In this document: in pieces, positions 51,256 to 59,105 of the stretch
Layout: each line of letters opens with the position of its first letter
Position numbering within the stretch: position 1 is the first letter of the stretch
DNA from: Polynucleobacter paneuropaeus
Lineage (GTDB): Bacteria > Pseudomonadota > Gammaproteobacteria > Burkholderiales > Burkholderiaceae
NCBI RefSeq assembly: GCF_003261235.1
Contig: NZ_CP030085.1
Location: 1,283,454-1,347,453 of the forward strand
Reading direction: 5' to 3'
Length of the DNA stretch: 64,000 nt
Position numbers and translations under genes: made by a program
The notes under the pieces: model-generated
What the model was told of the DNA's origin: nothing
Databases searched by the model: none
What the model saw: only the letters and a program-made list of their open reading frames with translations

Positions 51256-52383
51256 TTATACGGAATGATTAGACTGAGCCAAGGCCCATTCAATATGCTC
51301 AACGACAAGTGGTGGCGTATCAGCAGCAATATCTAAGGCGGCAATGAGCGCTTCCCGAATACCTTTTTTTTCTTCTTCAGGCGTATCTGAACCCAATGCA
51401 TTGCCCAGTGCTACTGCTAAATTGCGACGCCACTTCGCATAGCCAATGCGCCGTATCGCACTGCCCTCATGATTGCGTTCAAACTGAACTTCAGTCCACG
51501 ACCATAACTCTAAAAGTGAGGCACTACCCAAGCCATTACGAACTGCAAAATCAGGTAAGGTACTGCGCTGTGCAAATTTATTCCAGGGGCAAATGAGTTG
51601 GCAGTCATCGCAGCCATACACGCGGTTACCCATTGCTTTGCGAAACTCAATTGGGATAAGGTCGGGATTCTCAATCGTCAAATAAGAGATACACCGTCTT
51701 GCATCCAATGCATATGGTGCAGTAATGGCTTGTGTAGGACAGATATCAATACATGCACTGCAGCTCCCACAATGGTCTTCGATTTCTGTATCCAGTGGCA
51801 AAGGTATATCGACCAAGATCTCACCCAAGAAAAAAGTGGATCCTGCTTCTCTGTTGAGTAATAAAGTATGTTTACCGCGCCAACCCAATCCTGCTTTGCG
51901 AGCCAGCTCAACCTCCATTAATGGTGCAGAGTCGGTAAAGACGCGATAGCCAAAAGAACCAATCCTTGCTTCAATAGATTTTGCAAAATCTTGTAATCGC
52001 TGGCGCAAGATCTTGTGATAGTCACGACCGCGGGCGTAGATTGAGACTACCGCTTGATCGGGCTGAGCAAGACGCTGCCACTCTTGCTCAAAATCAACTT
52101 CGGGCGGTACATAGTTCATGCGTACACAAATCACTCGAGTAGTACCAGGCAAAAGTAGTTGCGGATCTGAGCGGAGCGCAGCATGGCGTTGCATATATTC
52201 CATATGACCATGGCGCCCGGCAGCAAGCCACTCTCGCAATTTATTCGTAGCCTCACCTAAATGGGTGTCGGTCACACGGACATCATCAAAACCAATGGCC
52301 CTGGCCTCTCCATCAAGCCATTGGCGTAACGAACCCAGTTGGGCGCTATCCAAGGTGGAGGGAGAAGATGAAGGTGAGCTCAT
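51256..52383 (-). CDS. queG: Epoxyqueuosine reductase
   Basis: Last step of queuosine synthesis in tRNA: reduces epoxyqueuosine with a cobalamin cofactor and two 4Fe-4S clusters. The 375-residue protein has the N-terminal cobalamin-binding domain (GHMEYMQRH) and Fe-S motifs CGSCSACIDICPTQAI and CDDCQLICPW in the C-terminal half. B12 dependence connects it to the cobalamin-controlled TonB receptor at 10305. It is divergent from tsaE, the usual Burkholderiales arrangement. Confidence 0.95.
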   Translation of the reverse strand: MSSPSSSPSTLDSAQLGSLRQWLDGEARAIGFDDVRVTDTHLGEATNKLREWLAAGRHGHMEYMQRHAALRSDPQLLLPGTTRVICVRMNYVPPEVDFEQEWQRLAQPDQAVVSIYARGRDYHKILRQRLQDFAKSIEARIGSFGYRVFTDSAPLMEVELARKAGLGWRGKHTLLLNREAGSTFFLGEILVDIPLPLDTEIEDHCGSCSACIDICPTQAITAPYALDARRCISYLTIENPDLIPIEFRKAMGNRVYGCDDCQLICPWNKFAQRSTLPDFAVRNGLGSASLLELWSWTEVQFERNHEGSAIRRIGYAKWRRNLAVALGNALGSDTPEEEKKGIREALIAALDIAADTPPLVVEHIEWALAQSNHSV

Positions 52384-52428
52384 GAATTAAGAATGTATAG
52401 CAATAATTGAATAAACTAGGCAAATACT

Positions 52429-52935
52429 ATGACCCAGAGCCAAACCCAGATAAAGCATTGTAGGCAAGAAAGTGAGACTGCAGCTCTAGCCCAGTCTTTG
52501 GGGAATGCCCTCGTCAAAGTCCTAACAAGCAATATCAACCATCATCTCAATATTGCCCTCATCGGCGATCTAGGGGCTGGGAAGACCACTTTTGCACGTT
52601 ATCTTATTCAAGGGATGGGACATCTTGGCAAAGTGAAGAGCCCGACATATGCGCTGTGTGAACCTTATCCAATTAATCTAGATCAGCAGCTGCTGACAGT
52701 CCATCACTTTGACCTCTATCGCATGCACTCTCCCCTCGAGTGGCAAGAGGCAGGTTTTACGGAATACTTTGATGCGCCAGGATTGTGTTTAGTCGAGTGG
52801 CCCGAGAAAGCAGAAAACACCCTGCCACCGTTTGATCTGCAGATGACATTGACTGCTGGCAATACCGAGCCTGAAAGAGTCATTACGCTACAAGCCAAGA
52901 GCATCCTTGGCGAGCAATTACTAAAGCAGATCTAA
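52429..52935 (+). CDS. tsaE: tRNA threonylcarbamoyladenosine biosynthesis ATPase TsaE
   Basis: An ATPase needed with TsaB, TsaC and TsaD to make t6A37 in ANN-decoding tRNAs. The 168-residue protein has Walker A GDLGAGKTT at 46-54, the KSPTYALCE segment and HFDLYR. It is followed 6 bases later by amiC, a standard pair. Confidence 0.95.
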   Translation: MTQSQTQIKHCRQESETAALAQSLGNALVKVLTSNINHHLNIALIGDLGAGKTTFARYLIQGMGHLGKVKSPTYALCEPYPINLDQQLLTVHHFDLYRMHSPLEWQEAGFTEYFDAPGLCLVEWPEKAENTLPPFDLQMTLTAGNTEPERVITLQAKSILGEQLLKQI

Positions 52936-52941
52936 ACGTTC

Positions 52942-54276
52942 ATGAAAAAGCCCACTACACCAGCCAATCTCTCGAGACGTCAGCATCTCAAGACTTCGGC
53001 CAAGCTCTTGGGTTTTGTTCTCCTCTTAGGTGAGATGGACATTGCCTGGGGTGCCAAGATTCTGGGAGTGCGAATGTGGCCTTCAGAAGATTACACACGT
53101 ATCACACTGGAGTCGGATACCCCTCTGCCCATTACTCAGCAAATGCTGACCAATCCCGATCGCTTAGTAGTCGATGTCCAGAACCTAGAACTCAATCCCA
53201 CTCTCAAAGATATTGTGGCTAAAGTAAAACCCAACGACCCGTATGTGTCGCAAATTCGGGTGGGGCAATATCAGCCGAATGTTGTGCGCTTAGTCTTTGA
53301 CCTCAAAGAGCCAGTGAAGCCGCAACTCTTTACCCTTGATCCGATTGGCGAGTATCAATACCGCATGGTGTTTGATCTTTACCCTACTACCCCACCTGAT
53401 CCTTTAATGGAGTTAGTCAAAAGTAGTGCGCGCAAAGAGCAAGCACTCGTTAAATCCAATGAAGAGATTGATCAGATAGCCCAATTTGCCAATAAACCAG
53501 AAAAAGGTTCGCCAGTTGCCCAGGCCATTCCGGATGTCAAAGCCCCTCCAGCAACTGCCAAGTACAAGCGATTAATCACGATTGCGATTGATGCAGGGCA
53601 TGGTGGTGAAGATCCTGGTGCCATAGGAGCAGCCGGCTCTAGAGAAAAGAATGTGGTGCTCTCGATTGCCAAGCGCCTCAATCAAAAGATTGAGAACGAA
53701 GACTATATGCGCCCTTTTTTAACTAGAGATGGTGATTACTTTGTCCCACTTCATGTCAGAGTCAGAAAAGCCCGTGCGGTGCAAGCTGATTTATTTGTAT
53801 CGATTCATGCGGATGCTTTTATTGAAAGAAATGCTAAGGGTGCCTCAGTCTTTGCACTCTCGCAAATGGGGGCATCAAGTACTACCGCCAGATGGATGGC
53901 CAATAAAGAGAATGCTTCAGACCTGATTGGGGGGATCAATATCAAGACTCAAGATCGACAAGTGGCCAATCTCTTGCTCGATATGTCGACCACTGCTCAG
54001 ATCAATGATTCGCTGCAGGTTGGCAATGCAGTTTTGAGACAAATTGGTGGTTTTGCAGCGCTTCATAAAGGCAAAGTAGAGCAAGCTAGCTTTGCAGTAC
54101 TCAAAGCGCCGGATATTCCCTCGATCTTGGTCGAGACCGCCTTTATCAGCAATCCGCAAGAGGAGGCCAGACTCAATGATGATGCATATCAGGACCGAAT
54201 TGCGGAGGCTATTTTGAAGGGAATTAAAGATTATTTCTCAAAGAATCCGCCAGTGGCAAGACGGGTGAACTCCTAA
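52942..54276 (+). CDS. amiC: N-acetylmuramoyl-L-alanine amidase (AmiC type)
   Basis: Splits septal peptidoglycan for daughter-cell separation. The 444-residue protein starts with a twin-arginine signal (SRRQHLK at 11-17, hydrophobic stretch to about 38), then an AMIN domain (about 40-145) that targets septal wall, a linker, and an Amidase_3 domain with IAIDAGHGGEDPGAIG, SIHADAF and the catalytic glutamate in LVETAFISNP. Export by Tat matches E. coli AmiA and AmiC. Confidence 0.93.
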   Translation: MKKPTTPANLSRRQHLKTSAKLLGFVLLLGEMDIAWGAKILGVRMWPSEDYTRITLESDTPLPITQQMLTNPDRLVVDVQNLELNPTLKDIVAKVKPNDPYVSQIRVGQYQPNVVRLVFDLKEPVKPQLFTLDPIGEYQYRMVFDLYPTTPPDPLMELVKSSARKEQALVKSNEEIDQIAQFANKPEKGSPVAQAIPDVKAPPATAKYKRLITIAIDAGHGGEDPGAIGAAGSREKNVVLSIAKRLNQKIENEDYMRPFLTRDGDYFVPLHVRVRKARAVQADLFVSIHADAFIERNAKGASVFALSQMGASSTTARWMANKENASDLIGGINIKTQDRQVANLLLDMSTTAQINDSLQVGNAVLRQIGGFAALHKGKVEQASFAVLKAPDIPSILVETAFISNPQEEARLNDDAYQDRIAEAILKGIKDYFSKNPPVARRVNS

Positions 54277-54333
54277 GCAAGGGGCTAGAAAGGCAGGGCC
54301 CGCAAGAGCCACTGAAGAAGTCGCAAGTCTTGC

Positions 54334-54339
54334 TATAAT
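54334..54339 (+). promoter_or_regulatory. -10 element of the tRNA-Lys promoter
   Basis: Perfect TATAAT 13 bases upstream of the tRNA-Lys 5' end. A recognisable -35 is weak, so strength is uncertain. Confidence 0.55.
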
Positions 54340-54351
54340 TTCCGTTTTACC

Positions 54352-54427
54352 GGGTCGGTAGCTCAGTCGGTAGAGCAGCGGACTTTTAATCCGTTGGTCG
54401 CGAGTTCGAATCTCGCCCGACCCACCA
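54352..54427 (+). tRNA. tRNA-Lys (anticodon TTT)
   Basis: A 76-nt tRNA with acceptor stem GGGTCGG/CCGACCC, D arm AGCTCAGTCGGTAGAGC, anticodon loop CTTTTAA (anticodon TTT), T arm with GTTCGAATC and encoded CCA. A terminator hairpin follows within 10 bases. Confidence 0.98.
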
Positions 54428-54434
54428 GTTATAC

Positions 54435-54461
54435 AAAAGCCACCCTTGGGTGGCTTTTTTC
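54435..54461 (+). terminator. Intrinsic terminator after tRNA-Lys
   Basis: Seven-base stem GCCACCC / GGGTGGC (extended by A/T pairs) with a two-base loop, then six T. The strong GC stem and U tract support efficient termination of the tRNA transcript. Confidence 0.9.
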
Positions 54462-54482
54462 TTTTAGCCTTAATATCGTTCA

Positions 54483-54665
54483 CTAGTCACTCCAAAGCTT
54501 GCCTGCAGTAGCCCAGTCAGACTTTTTGACATCTTGGTAGATCACATCTACTGACTCAGCTGAACAGCCCATAATTTCTACTGCTGCCTCAGTAATCGCG
54601 ATGGCATAGTCGCGCTTTACCTCATTACTCCGACCTTCAAATAATTGAATTTGTATCAATGGCAT
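54483..54665 (-). CDS. 4-oxalocrotonate tautomerase-family protein
   Basis: A 60-residue protein with Pro as residue 2 (catalytic Pro1 after Met removal: M-PLIQIQLFEGR), the family's short beta-alpha-beta fold and the segment MGCSAESVDVIYQDVKKSDW. Members tautomerise or hydrate keto-enol acids. It lies on the minus strand 21 bases after a class II aldolase gene, with a good GAGGAG ribosome binding site. Substrate unknown. Confidence 0.85.
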   Translation of the reverse strand: MPLIQIQLFEGRSNEVKRDYAIAITEAAVEIMGCSAESVDVIYQDVKKSDWATAGKLWSD

Positions 54666-54686
54666 AGTGACTCCTCTTATTAAATA

Positions 54687-55463
54687 CTAAGAATTTAACA
54701 ACCAGCGCTGATATGCTGGCCACTCTATTTGACCCTCAAGATCGCCATCCATACAAAGCTGATCGAAGGTTCTGCTACAGACTTGATCATCAGGAAAAGC
54801 AATACTATTTAAGTCAAGAATTTTTAACTGAATAGAACAGGCTTTATCTAGAGTATGCATCAGATAAAACGCCTGCTGAATTGTTACCCCACAAACAAGA
54901 CTGCCATGATTTCTTAATAACATCGCTTTTTTATTTGATAAGTTAGCTATCAGCTCTTTCTGCTCCTGCGAAGATAATGCTAATCCCTGATATGGATGGT
55001 AGGCAATATCTTGATAAAAACGCATTGCGTGTTGCGACAAAGGCAATAATCCTCGAATTTGCGCTGATAAAGCAATGCTAGATTCATTGTGCAAGTGAAA
55101 GATACAGAGAGCATCTTTCCGAGCTGCATGAACAGCGCCATGTATTACAAAACCCGAGATATTGACTGGTCCAGATCCCTGCAATATATTGCCTTTGGTA
55201 TCAACTTTAACCAAGTTCAATGGAGTTACCTCATCAAACCTAAGACCAAATTGATTAATGAGGTAGGCATTAGACTCATTTGGTAACGCTGCAGAGATGT
55301 GAGTATAGATGCCATCATCCCAGTTCATTTTGGCAGCCAATCGATAGCATGTTGCTAAATCGATTCTAGTTTGGATTTCTGCCGATGAGAGTGCACCCAA
55401 TCGATTCCAGGATTGCTTATCAATAGAGAAGTAATTTTCAATATCAGCCGTGAGCATTGCCAA
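54687..55463 (-). CDS. Class II aldolase/adducin-family protein
   Basis: A 258-residue protein with the aldolase class II fold. The N-terminal substrate region is DLATCYRLAAKMNWDDGIYTHISA. IFHLHNESSIALSA is the position of the zinc-binding HxH, and LRNHGSLVCG carries the third histidine. The family includes sugar-phosphate aldolases and decarboxylases. The typical phosphate-binding residues are not obvious, so it may be a bacterial protein of the uncharacterised adducin-like type. It is likely co-transcribed with the downstream tautomerase gene. Confidence 0.75.
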   Translation of the reverse strand: MAMLTADIENYFSIDKQSWNRLGALSSAEIQTRIDLATCYRLAAKMNWDDGIYTHISAALPNESNAYLINQFGLRFDEVTPLNLVKVDTKGNILQGSGPVNISGFVIHGAVHAARKDALCIFHLHNESSIALSAQIRGLLPLSQHAMRFYQDIAYHPYQGLALSSQEQKELIANLSNKKAMLLRNHGSLVCGVTIQQAFYLMHTLDKACSIQLKILDLNSIAFPDDQVCSRTFDQLCMDGDLEGQIEWPAYQRWLLNS

Positions 55464-55616
55464 AGTATATTTTAGGAACTATAAAATTGCCTGTCATACA
55501 GACTTTTCGGCAAATCCTGAGGCTGGTAGGCTGATGGCACAAAGCTGAATCACCCGAATCTGATGTTTAAACATGATGAATGATTATTAACTAATCAGAC
55601 AAACAGATGCGATCGC

Positions 55617-56168
55617 TTATGGGGCAACCCATTGCTTCTGGAGTACTCTTCTCACCATGGGATCGAATGTCGATATGGGCTCGCTTTTGTACTTAGGATC
55701 GAATGAGATTTCATCATACTTTGCGCAAAACTCTACTGTTTGCTCGTATGCTGGATCTGATTTAAATTGATCGCGCGCATTAGGATCTGCGCCTATCTTG
55801 TCCCCATAAAAATAGGTTTGGAATAAACCATGCTGCATCAGCATCCAGTAATTATTCCTCGAGATAAATGGATGCAAGATTGAGCCAATCACCTCACCAT
55901 GATTGAAGGGCCCTAAGGGTTCGGCAATATCATGAAATAGAGTCACCACAACATACTCTTCATCCTTACCATCGTGTAAGGCCCTAGTAGCTGCCTGAAG
56001 ACAGTGCTCTTTTCGAGTGATGTTGTAGGCTGTATCTTTAGCAAGATTATCCAAAAGACCATAGAGCTTATCCGGCAAAGTTGCCAATGTATGCTCATGC
56101 ACCTTTTTCATTACTTCAAAATCAGCTGCAGTACCTTGGTCCATTCTGGTGAAATGCATTTTGTCCAT
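55617..56168 (-). CDS. HD-domain protein, PhnZ/MIOX-like diiron type
   Basis: A 183-residue HD-superfamily protein. Candidate metal ligands are H55, H79-D80 (TLFHDIAEP), H90 (FNHGE), H113 (MQHG) and D152 (KYDEIS). The H-to-HD distance of 24 residues and the HGEVIGSIL segment resemble PhnZ, a mixed-valent diiron oxygenase that cleaves hydroxy-phosphonates, more than typical phosphohydrolases. No phosphonate genes are adjacent. The preceding gap (55464-55616) shows nothing beyond upstream sequence. Function is inferred from ligand spacing only. Confidence 0.65.
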   Translation of the reverse strand: MDKMHFTRMDQGTAADFEVMKKVHEHTLATLPDKLYGLLDNLAKDTAYNITRKEHCLQAATRALHDGKDEEYVVVTLFHDIAEPLGPFNHGEVIGSILHPFISRNNYWMLMQHGLFQTYFYGDKIGADPNARDQFKSDPAYEQTVEFCAKYDEISFDPKYKSEPISTFDPMVRRVLQKQWVAP

Positions 56169-56258
56169 CAGTAGTCTTTCAAAAAATAGGCTTAATGGTT
56201 TGAGTCTTCAATAATATTACTACCTGAACAAGACAAAAACTGGCTTGGGATGAGATTT

Positions 56259-56447
56259 TTATTGCTTTGGTCTAATAACTGCTTCATCAGATGTTGAGCT
56301 TTTGTCACTCTCAGAAATGTTTGTCATTAGTTTTTGGGTGGGTGGCGCCATCTTGCTACCATTCCAAACTTGGCCACACCAGCACTCGTCCTGTTCATTA
56401 ATGATACAAACACCTGATCCACAGCAACGATGATCTGGATTACTCAT
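56259..56447 (-). CDS. Small cysteine-rich protein
   Basis: A 62-residue protein with cysteines C8, C9, C14, C22 and C24 plus H6 in the N-terminal 25 residues (HRCCGSGVCIINEQDECWCG), then a disordered Ser/Thr-rich tail. The cluster of cysteines suggests metal or Fe-S binding. It starts 3 bases after the DCC-family gene stop, so the two are co-transcribed. I do not recognise a named family. Confidence 0.7.
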   Translation of the reverse strand: MSNPDHRCCGSGVCIINEQDECWCGQVWNGSKMAPPTQKLMTNISESDKSSTSDEAVIRPKQ

Positions 56448-56450
56448 TTT

Positions 56451-56852
56451 TTATTTACCTTGTGAGCTTGTGACAAGCCGAAGAGCCATAGGGCCGATAG
56501 TCCTAGAGATGGGATGACGAAAGCGAGCAAATAGCTGGTAACTCACATTCAAGATGGGTCTTAAATAAGGTCTCGAGAAGAACCAAACCAATACTGGCAA
56601 GTTCGCTCTCTGATAGGCCTGCAAGAAGACCTCCACACCATTGATGAGTTTGCCACTCTCGTATTGGGCATACATCGAGGCCAAAGCTTGATCGCATGAA
56701 ACGCCAACTTTACTCGGGTCGTACTGCCGTGAATTGATGTCTACAAAAGACAATAGGCCTGCTTGATTGCGTTTTGTTAAAAATAGAATCTCGGCCTGAC
56801 ATAGTGGGCAGGCGCCGTCATAAAATAAGGTGAGTTTTTCAAGCTGAATCAT
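56451..56852 (-). CDS. DCC-family thiol-disulfide oxidoreductase-like protein (DUF393)
   Basis: A 133-residue protein with the family motif D12-G-A-C15-P-L-C18 near the N-terminus (DxxCxxC), then LLSFVDINSRQYDPSKVG. The family is predicted to be redox proteins of thioredoxin-like fold; substrate is unknown. It begins the DCC/Cys-rich pair and is divergent from the SDR gene by 57 bases. Confidence 0.85.
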   Translation of the reverse strand: MIQLEKLTLFYDGACPLCQAEILFLTKRNQAGLLSFVDINSRQYDPSKVGVSCDQALASMYAQYESGKLINGVEVFLQAYQRANLPVLVWFFSRPYLRPILNVSYQLFARFRHPISRTIGPMALRLVTSSQGK

Positions 56853-56909
56853 TTAAGCCTATATTAAGGCTTATTAATAAAGCGTGCTGACCACTTATTC
56901 AAGGATTTC

Positions 56910-57605
56910 ATGCCACTACTAGCCACCTCATTTCGAGCCCTTGTGATTGGCTCCTCCGGATCGATTGGCTCAGCCTTGGTCAACCTATTGCAGGCTCATC
57001 CCGATTGTGAACACGTTGTTGGCATTCACCGTCAGTCGATGCCATCAATTGACTACGATGATTTAGCTTCCATTGCAGATGCCGCAAATGGGCTTGCTTC
57101 ACAAGGACCTTTTCAGTTAATTATTAATACCATCGGTGTTTTACACAGTGAGCACTTCAGCCCTGAAAAACGTTTAGAGGATCTCACTGCTGATAGTCTG
57201 AGCACCCTCTTCAATACCAATACGATTGGTCCTGCCCTCACTCTGAAACATTTTGTCAAACTGCTCGATCCGCAGCATAGCGTGATGGCAACACTTTCAG
57301 CTAAGGTCGGAAGCATTGAAGACAATCGACTGGGTGGCTGGTACAGCTACCGAGCTTCAAAAGCGGCTCTCAACATGATTATCAAGACAGCAGCGATTGA
57401 ACTGGCACGTACCAAACCTAATGCCGCCTTAATTGCTTTGCATCCAGGAACTGTGCAGTCCAGACTATCAAAACCTTTTGGTGGTGAAATGAAAGGAAGG
57501 CCTGCGCTGGAGGCTGCTAGCGATATGCTGAATGTTCTTTTAGCTCTTGAGAAAAGCGATAGCGGTTCTTTCTTGAGTTATTCAGGTGAAAAGCTCCCCT
57601 GGTAG
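56910..57605 (+). CDS. Short-chain dehydrogenase/reductase (CsgA-like)
   Basis: A 231-residue NAD(P)-dependent SDR. The nucleotide motif is GSSGSIGSAL, the catalytic pair is in YSYRASKAALN (Tyr and Lys four residues apart) and INTIGVLH takes the NNAG position. Sequence is similar to C-factor/CsgA-type SDRs. No neighbour points to a substrate. The start ATG at 56910 begins about 12 residues before the beta strand. Confidence 0.85.
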   Translation: MPLLATSFRALVIGSSGSIGSALVNLLQAHPDCEHVVGIHRQSMPSIDYDDLASIADAANGLASQGPFQLIINTIGVLHSEHFSPEKRLEDLTADSLSTLFNTNTIGPALTLKHFVKLLDPQHSVMATLSAKVGSIEDNRLGGWYSYRASKAALNMIIKTAAIELARTKPNAALIALHPGTVQSRLSKPFGGEMKGRPALEAASDMLNVLLALEKSDSGSFLSYSGEKLPW

Positions 57606-57619
57606 CATTTTCTAGTGAC

Positions 57620-57886
57620 TCACTTTTGCTTGTATTGAGTGGGGCAATATGCTCTAGTAACCAGCTTACTGCGCAGAGCCTGATGCTTGGTTGCTCGCCC
57701 CGAAACGCGCTCTCGCCAGATCTTGAATGAAGCTCGCTTTAATGACTTGCGCATTAGCACAATTACTGCAGATTCGGATAGTCCAAAGCTTTTCTCAATC
57801 GCATCAAATGGGGTTCTATCTTCCCAGGCCATTTCGATCACACGAGATAGATCTTCTGGAGATAGTTGAGGCTTAGCTGAATGCAT
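57620..57886 (-). CDS. DUF2805/TIGR03643-family small protein
   Basis: An 88-residue basic protein with the family sequence LSRVIEMAWEDRTPFDAIEK and FGLSESAVIVLMRKSLKRASFKIWRERVSGRATKH. This looks like a helix-turn-helix type small protein. It is conserved in many bacteria but uncharacterised. It converges with the SDR gene. The 222-base gap to 58109 shows no further feature. Confidence 0.85.
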   Translation of the reverse strand: MHSAKPQLSPEDLSRVIEMAWEDRTPFDAIEKSFGLSESAVIVLMRKSLKRASFKIWRERVSGRATKHQALRSKLVTRAYCPTQYKQK

Positions 57887-58108
57887 ATAGCAAATAGTTT
57901 TAGCGCAGATTAGCCCGCAGCAAACTCATGATGTCATCAAAAAACAGGATGACTCTATTTACCAAAAGAATCGGTAGCTTGAGGATGCTCAATAGACAGG
58001 CTTTCATAACTTGATGATAAAAGCTTCAGTACAGGCTGTCCACCAAAGACTTTTTATGGCCTAGTCCAGATTTAAAGCGGTAATCTATTTTTACTTTTTG
58101 GCAATAAA

Positions 58109-59077
58109 ATGTCACTCCAAATGTCTTTAATCTCAAAACACCTTCTCGCTTTTTCGCTACTTTTAGCACTACTTTCTCATTCTGCATCTAGTAATGCTCA
58201 GAGCGCGATTGTCAATTCGCTCAATAATTATTTACAAAAAAGATCAGATGCGTTTATGACAATTACTGGTTATTCATTAACGCCTGACGTTACCACTGGC
58301 CAACTGAAAATCTATAATCCTGGAAATAGTGATACCAACCTACAGATGACCTCCGTAGGTGGCGGCGATGTTATCAGTCAAAACGTTCCGCTTTATTTGG
58401 AGGGCACGCTGGCTCTCAATCGCTTCGATCCCGTCTTTACAGGTAGCTCTGGCATTAGCTCAGTCAATATTCCTATGCACTGGAATAGCATTACCGGAAC
58501 CGGAGGCGTCGGTTGGGATTTTCCACTAACAGAAGATCTCCGATTCAGACCAATTGCCAATGTCATGCTCGGGCATCTTGAGAGTGATGCCTCTATTGCA
58601 GCTAGATATATCAATAGCAACACGCAAGCCCAACTTAATTCCATGAGCTATGGTCGAATGAACACCTATGGTGTAGGTGGGTCCCTCATGCTTGATTATG
58701 AGCACTATCGGCCTGAACAAGAAATTGATATTGAACTTCGTTATACCAATATTCCCATTCAAACATTCGACACCTCACAAGGCTATCAGGGCTCTGCAGA
58801 TTCCCAAAGTCTAGGCTTATGGGCACGCAGTCGCATCCCCACTCCTTTTACAGTCCTTGATAGACCTTTGAGAGCAGTTTTTGAATTAGCCCATACAGAA
58901 TTTTTGGGTAATTTAAGAGGGGCACTGGGTTTTGATTCGCTATCTTCAGTTGGAACTGGTCTTGAAATCGATCGCAGTGCTTCAGACCCCTTATTCACGA
59001 GAGTGCGACTGATGTTTCGTTATCAATTCGGGCAAAACGTGCAAGGCACCTCAATCGGAATAGCGGCAAGTTTTTAA
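58109..59077 (+). CDS. Outer-membrane beta-barrel-like protein, function unknown
   Basis: A 322-residue protein with a signal peptide (to about residue 30, SNAQS) and alternating hydrophobic/polar strands ending in the aromatic terminal residue of an outer-membrane barrel (GIAASF). Middle segments VGWDFPLTEDLRFRPIANVMLG and RLMFRYQFGQNVQG resemble autotransporter or OmpA-like strands. There is no long passenger domain, so it is not a classic autotransporter. The start could also be an in-frame ATG at 58121; neither has a clear ribosome binding site. I do not recognise a family. Confidence 0.7.
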   Translation: MSLQMSLISKHLLAFSLLLALLSHSASSNAQSAIVNSLNNYLQKRSDAFMTITGYSLTPDVTTGQLKIYNPGNSDTNLQMTSVGGGDVISQNVPLYLEGTLALNRFDPVFTGSSGISSVNIPMHWNSITGTGGVGWDFPLTEDLRFRPIANVMLGHLESDASIAARYINSNTQAQLNSMSYGRMNTYGVGGSLMLDYEHYRPEQEIDIELRYTNIPIQTFDTSQGYQGSADSQSLGLWARSRIPTPFTVLDRPLRAVFELAHTEFLGNLRGALGFDSLSSVGTGLEIDRSASDPLFTRVRLMFRYQFGQNVQGTSIGIAASF

Positions 59078-59105
59078 AACGCTAGCGCATATTAATAAGC
59101 AATAC

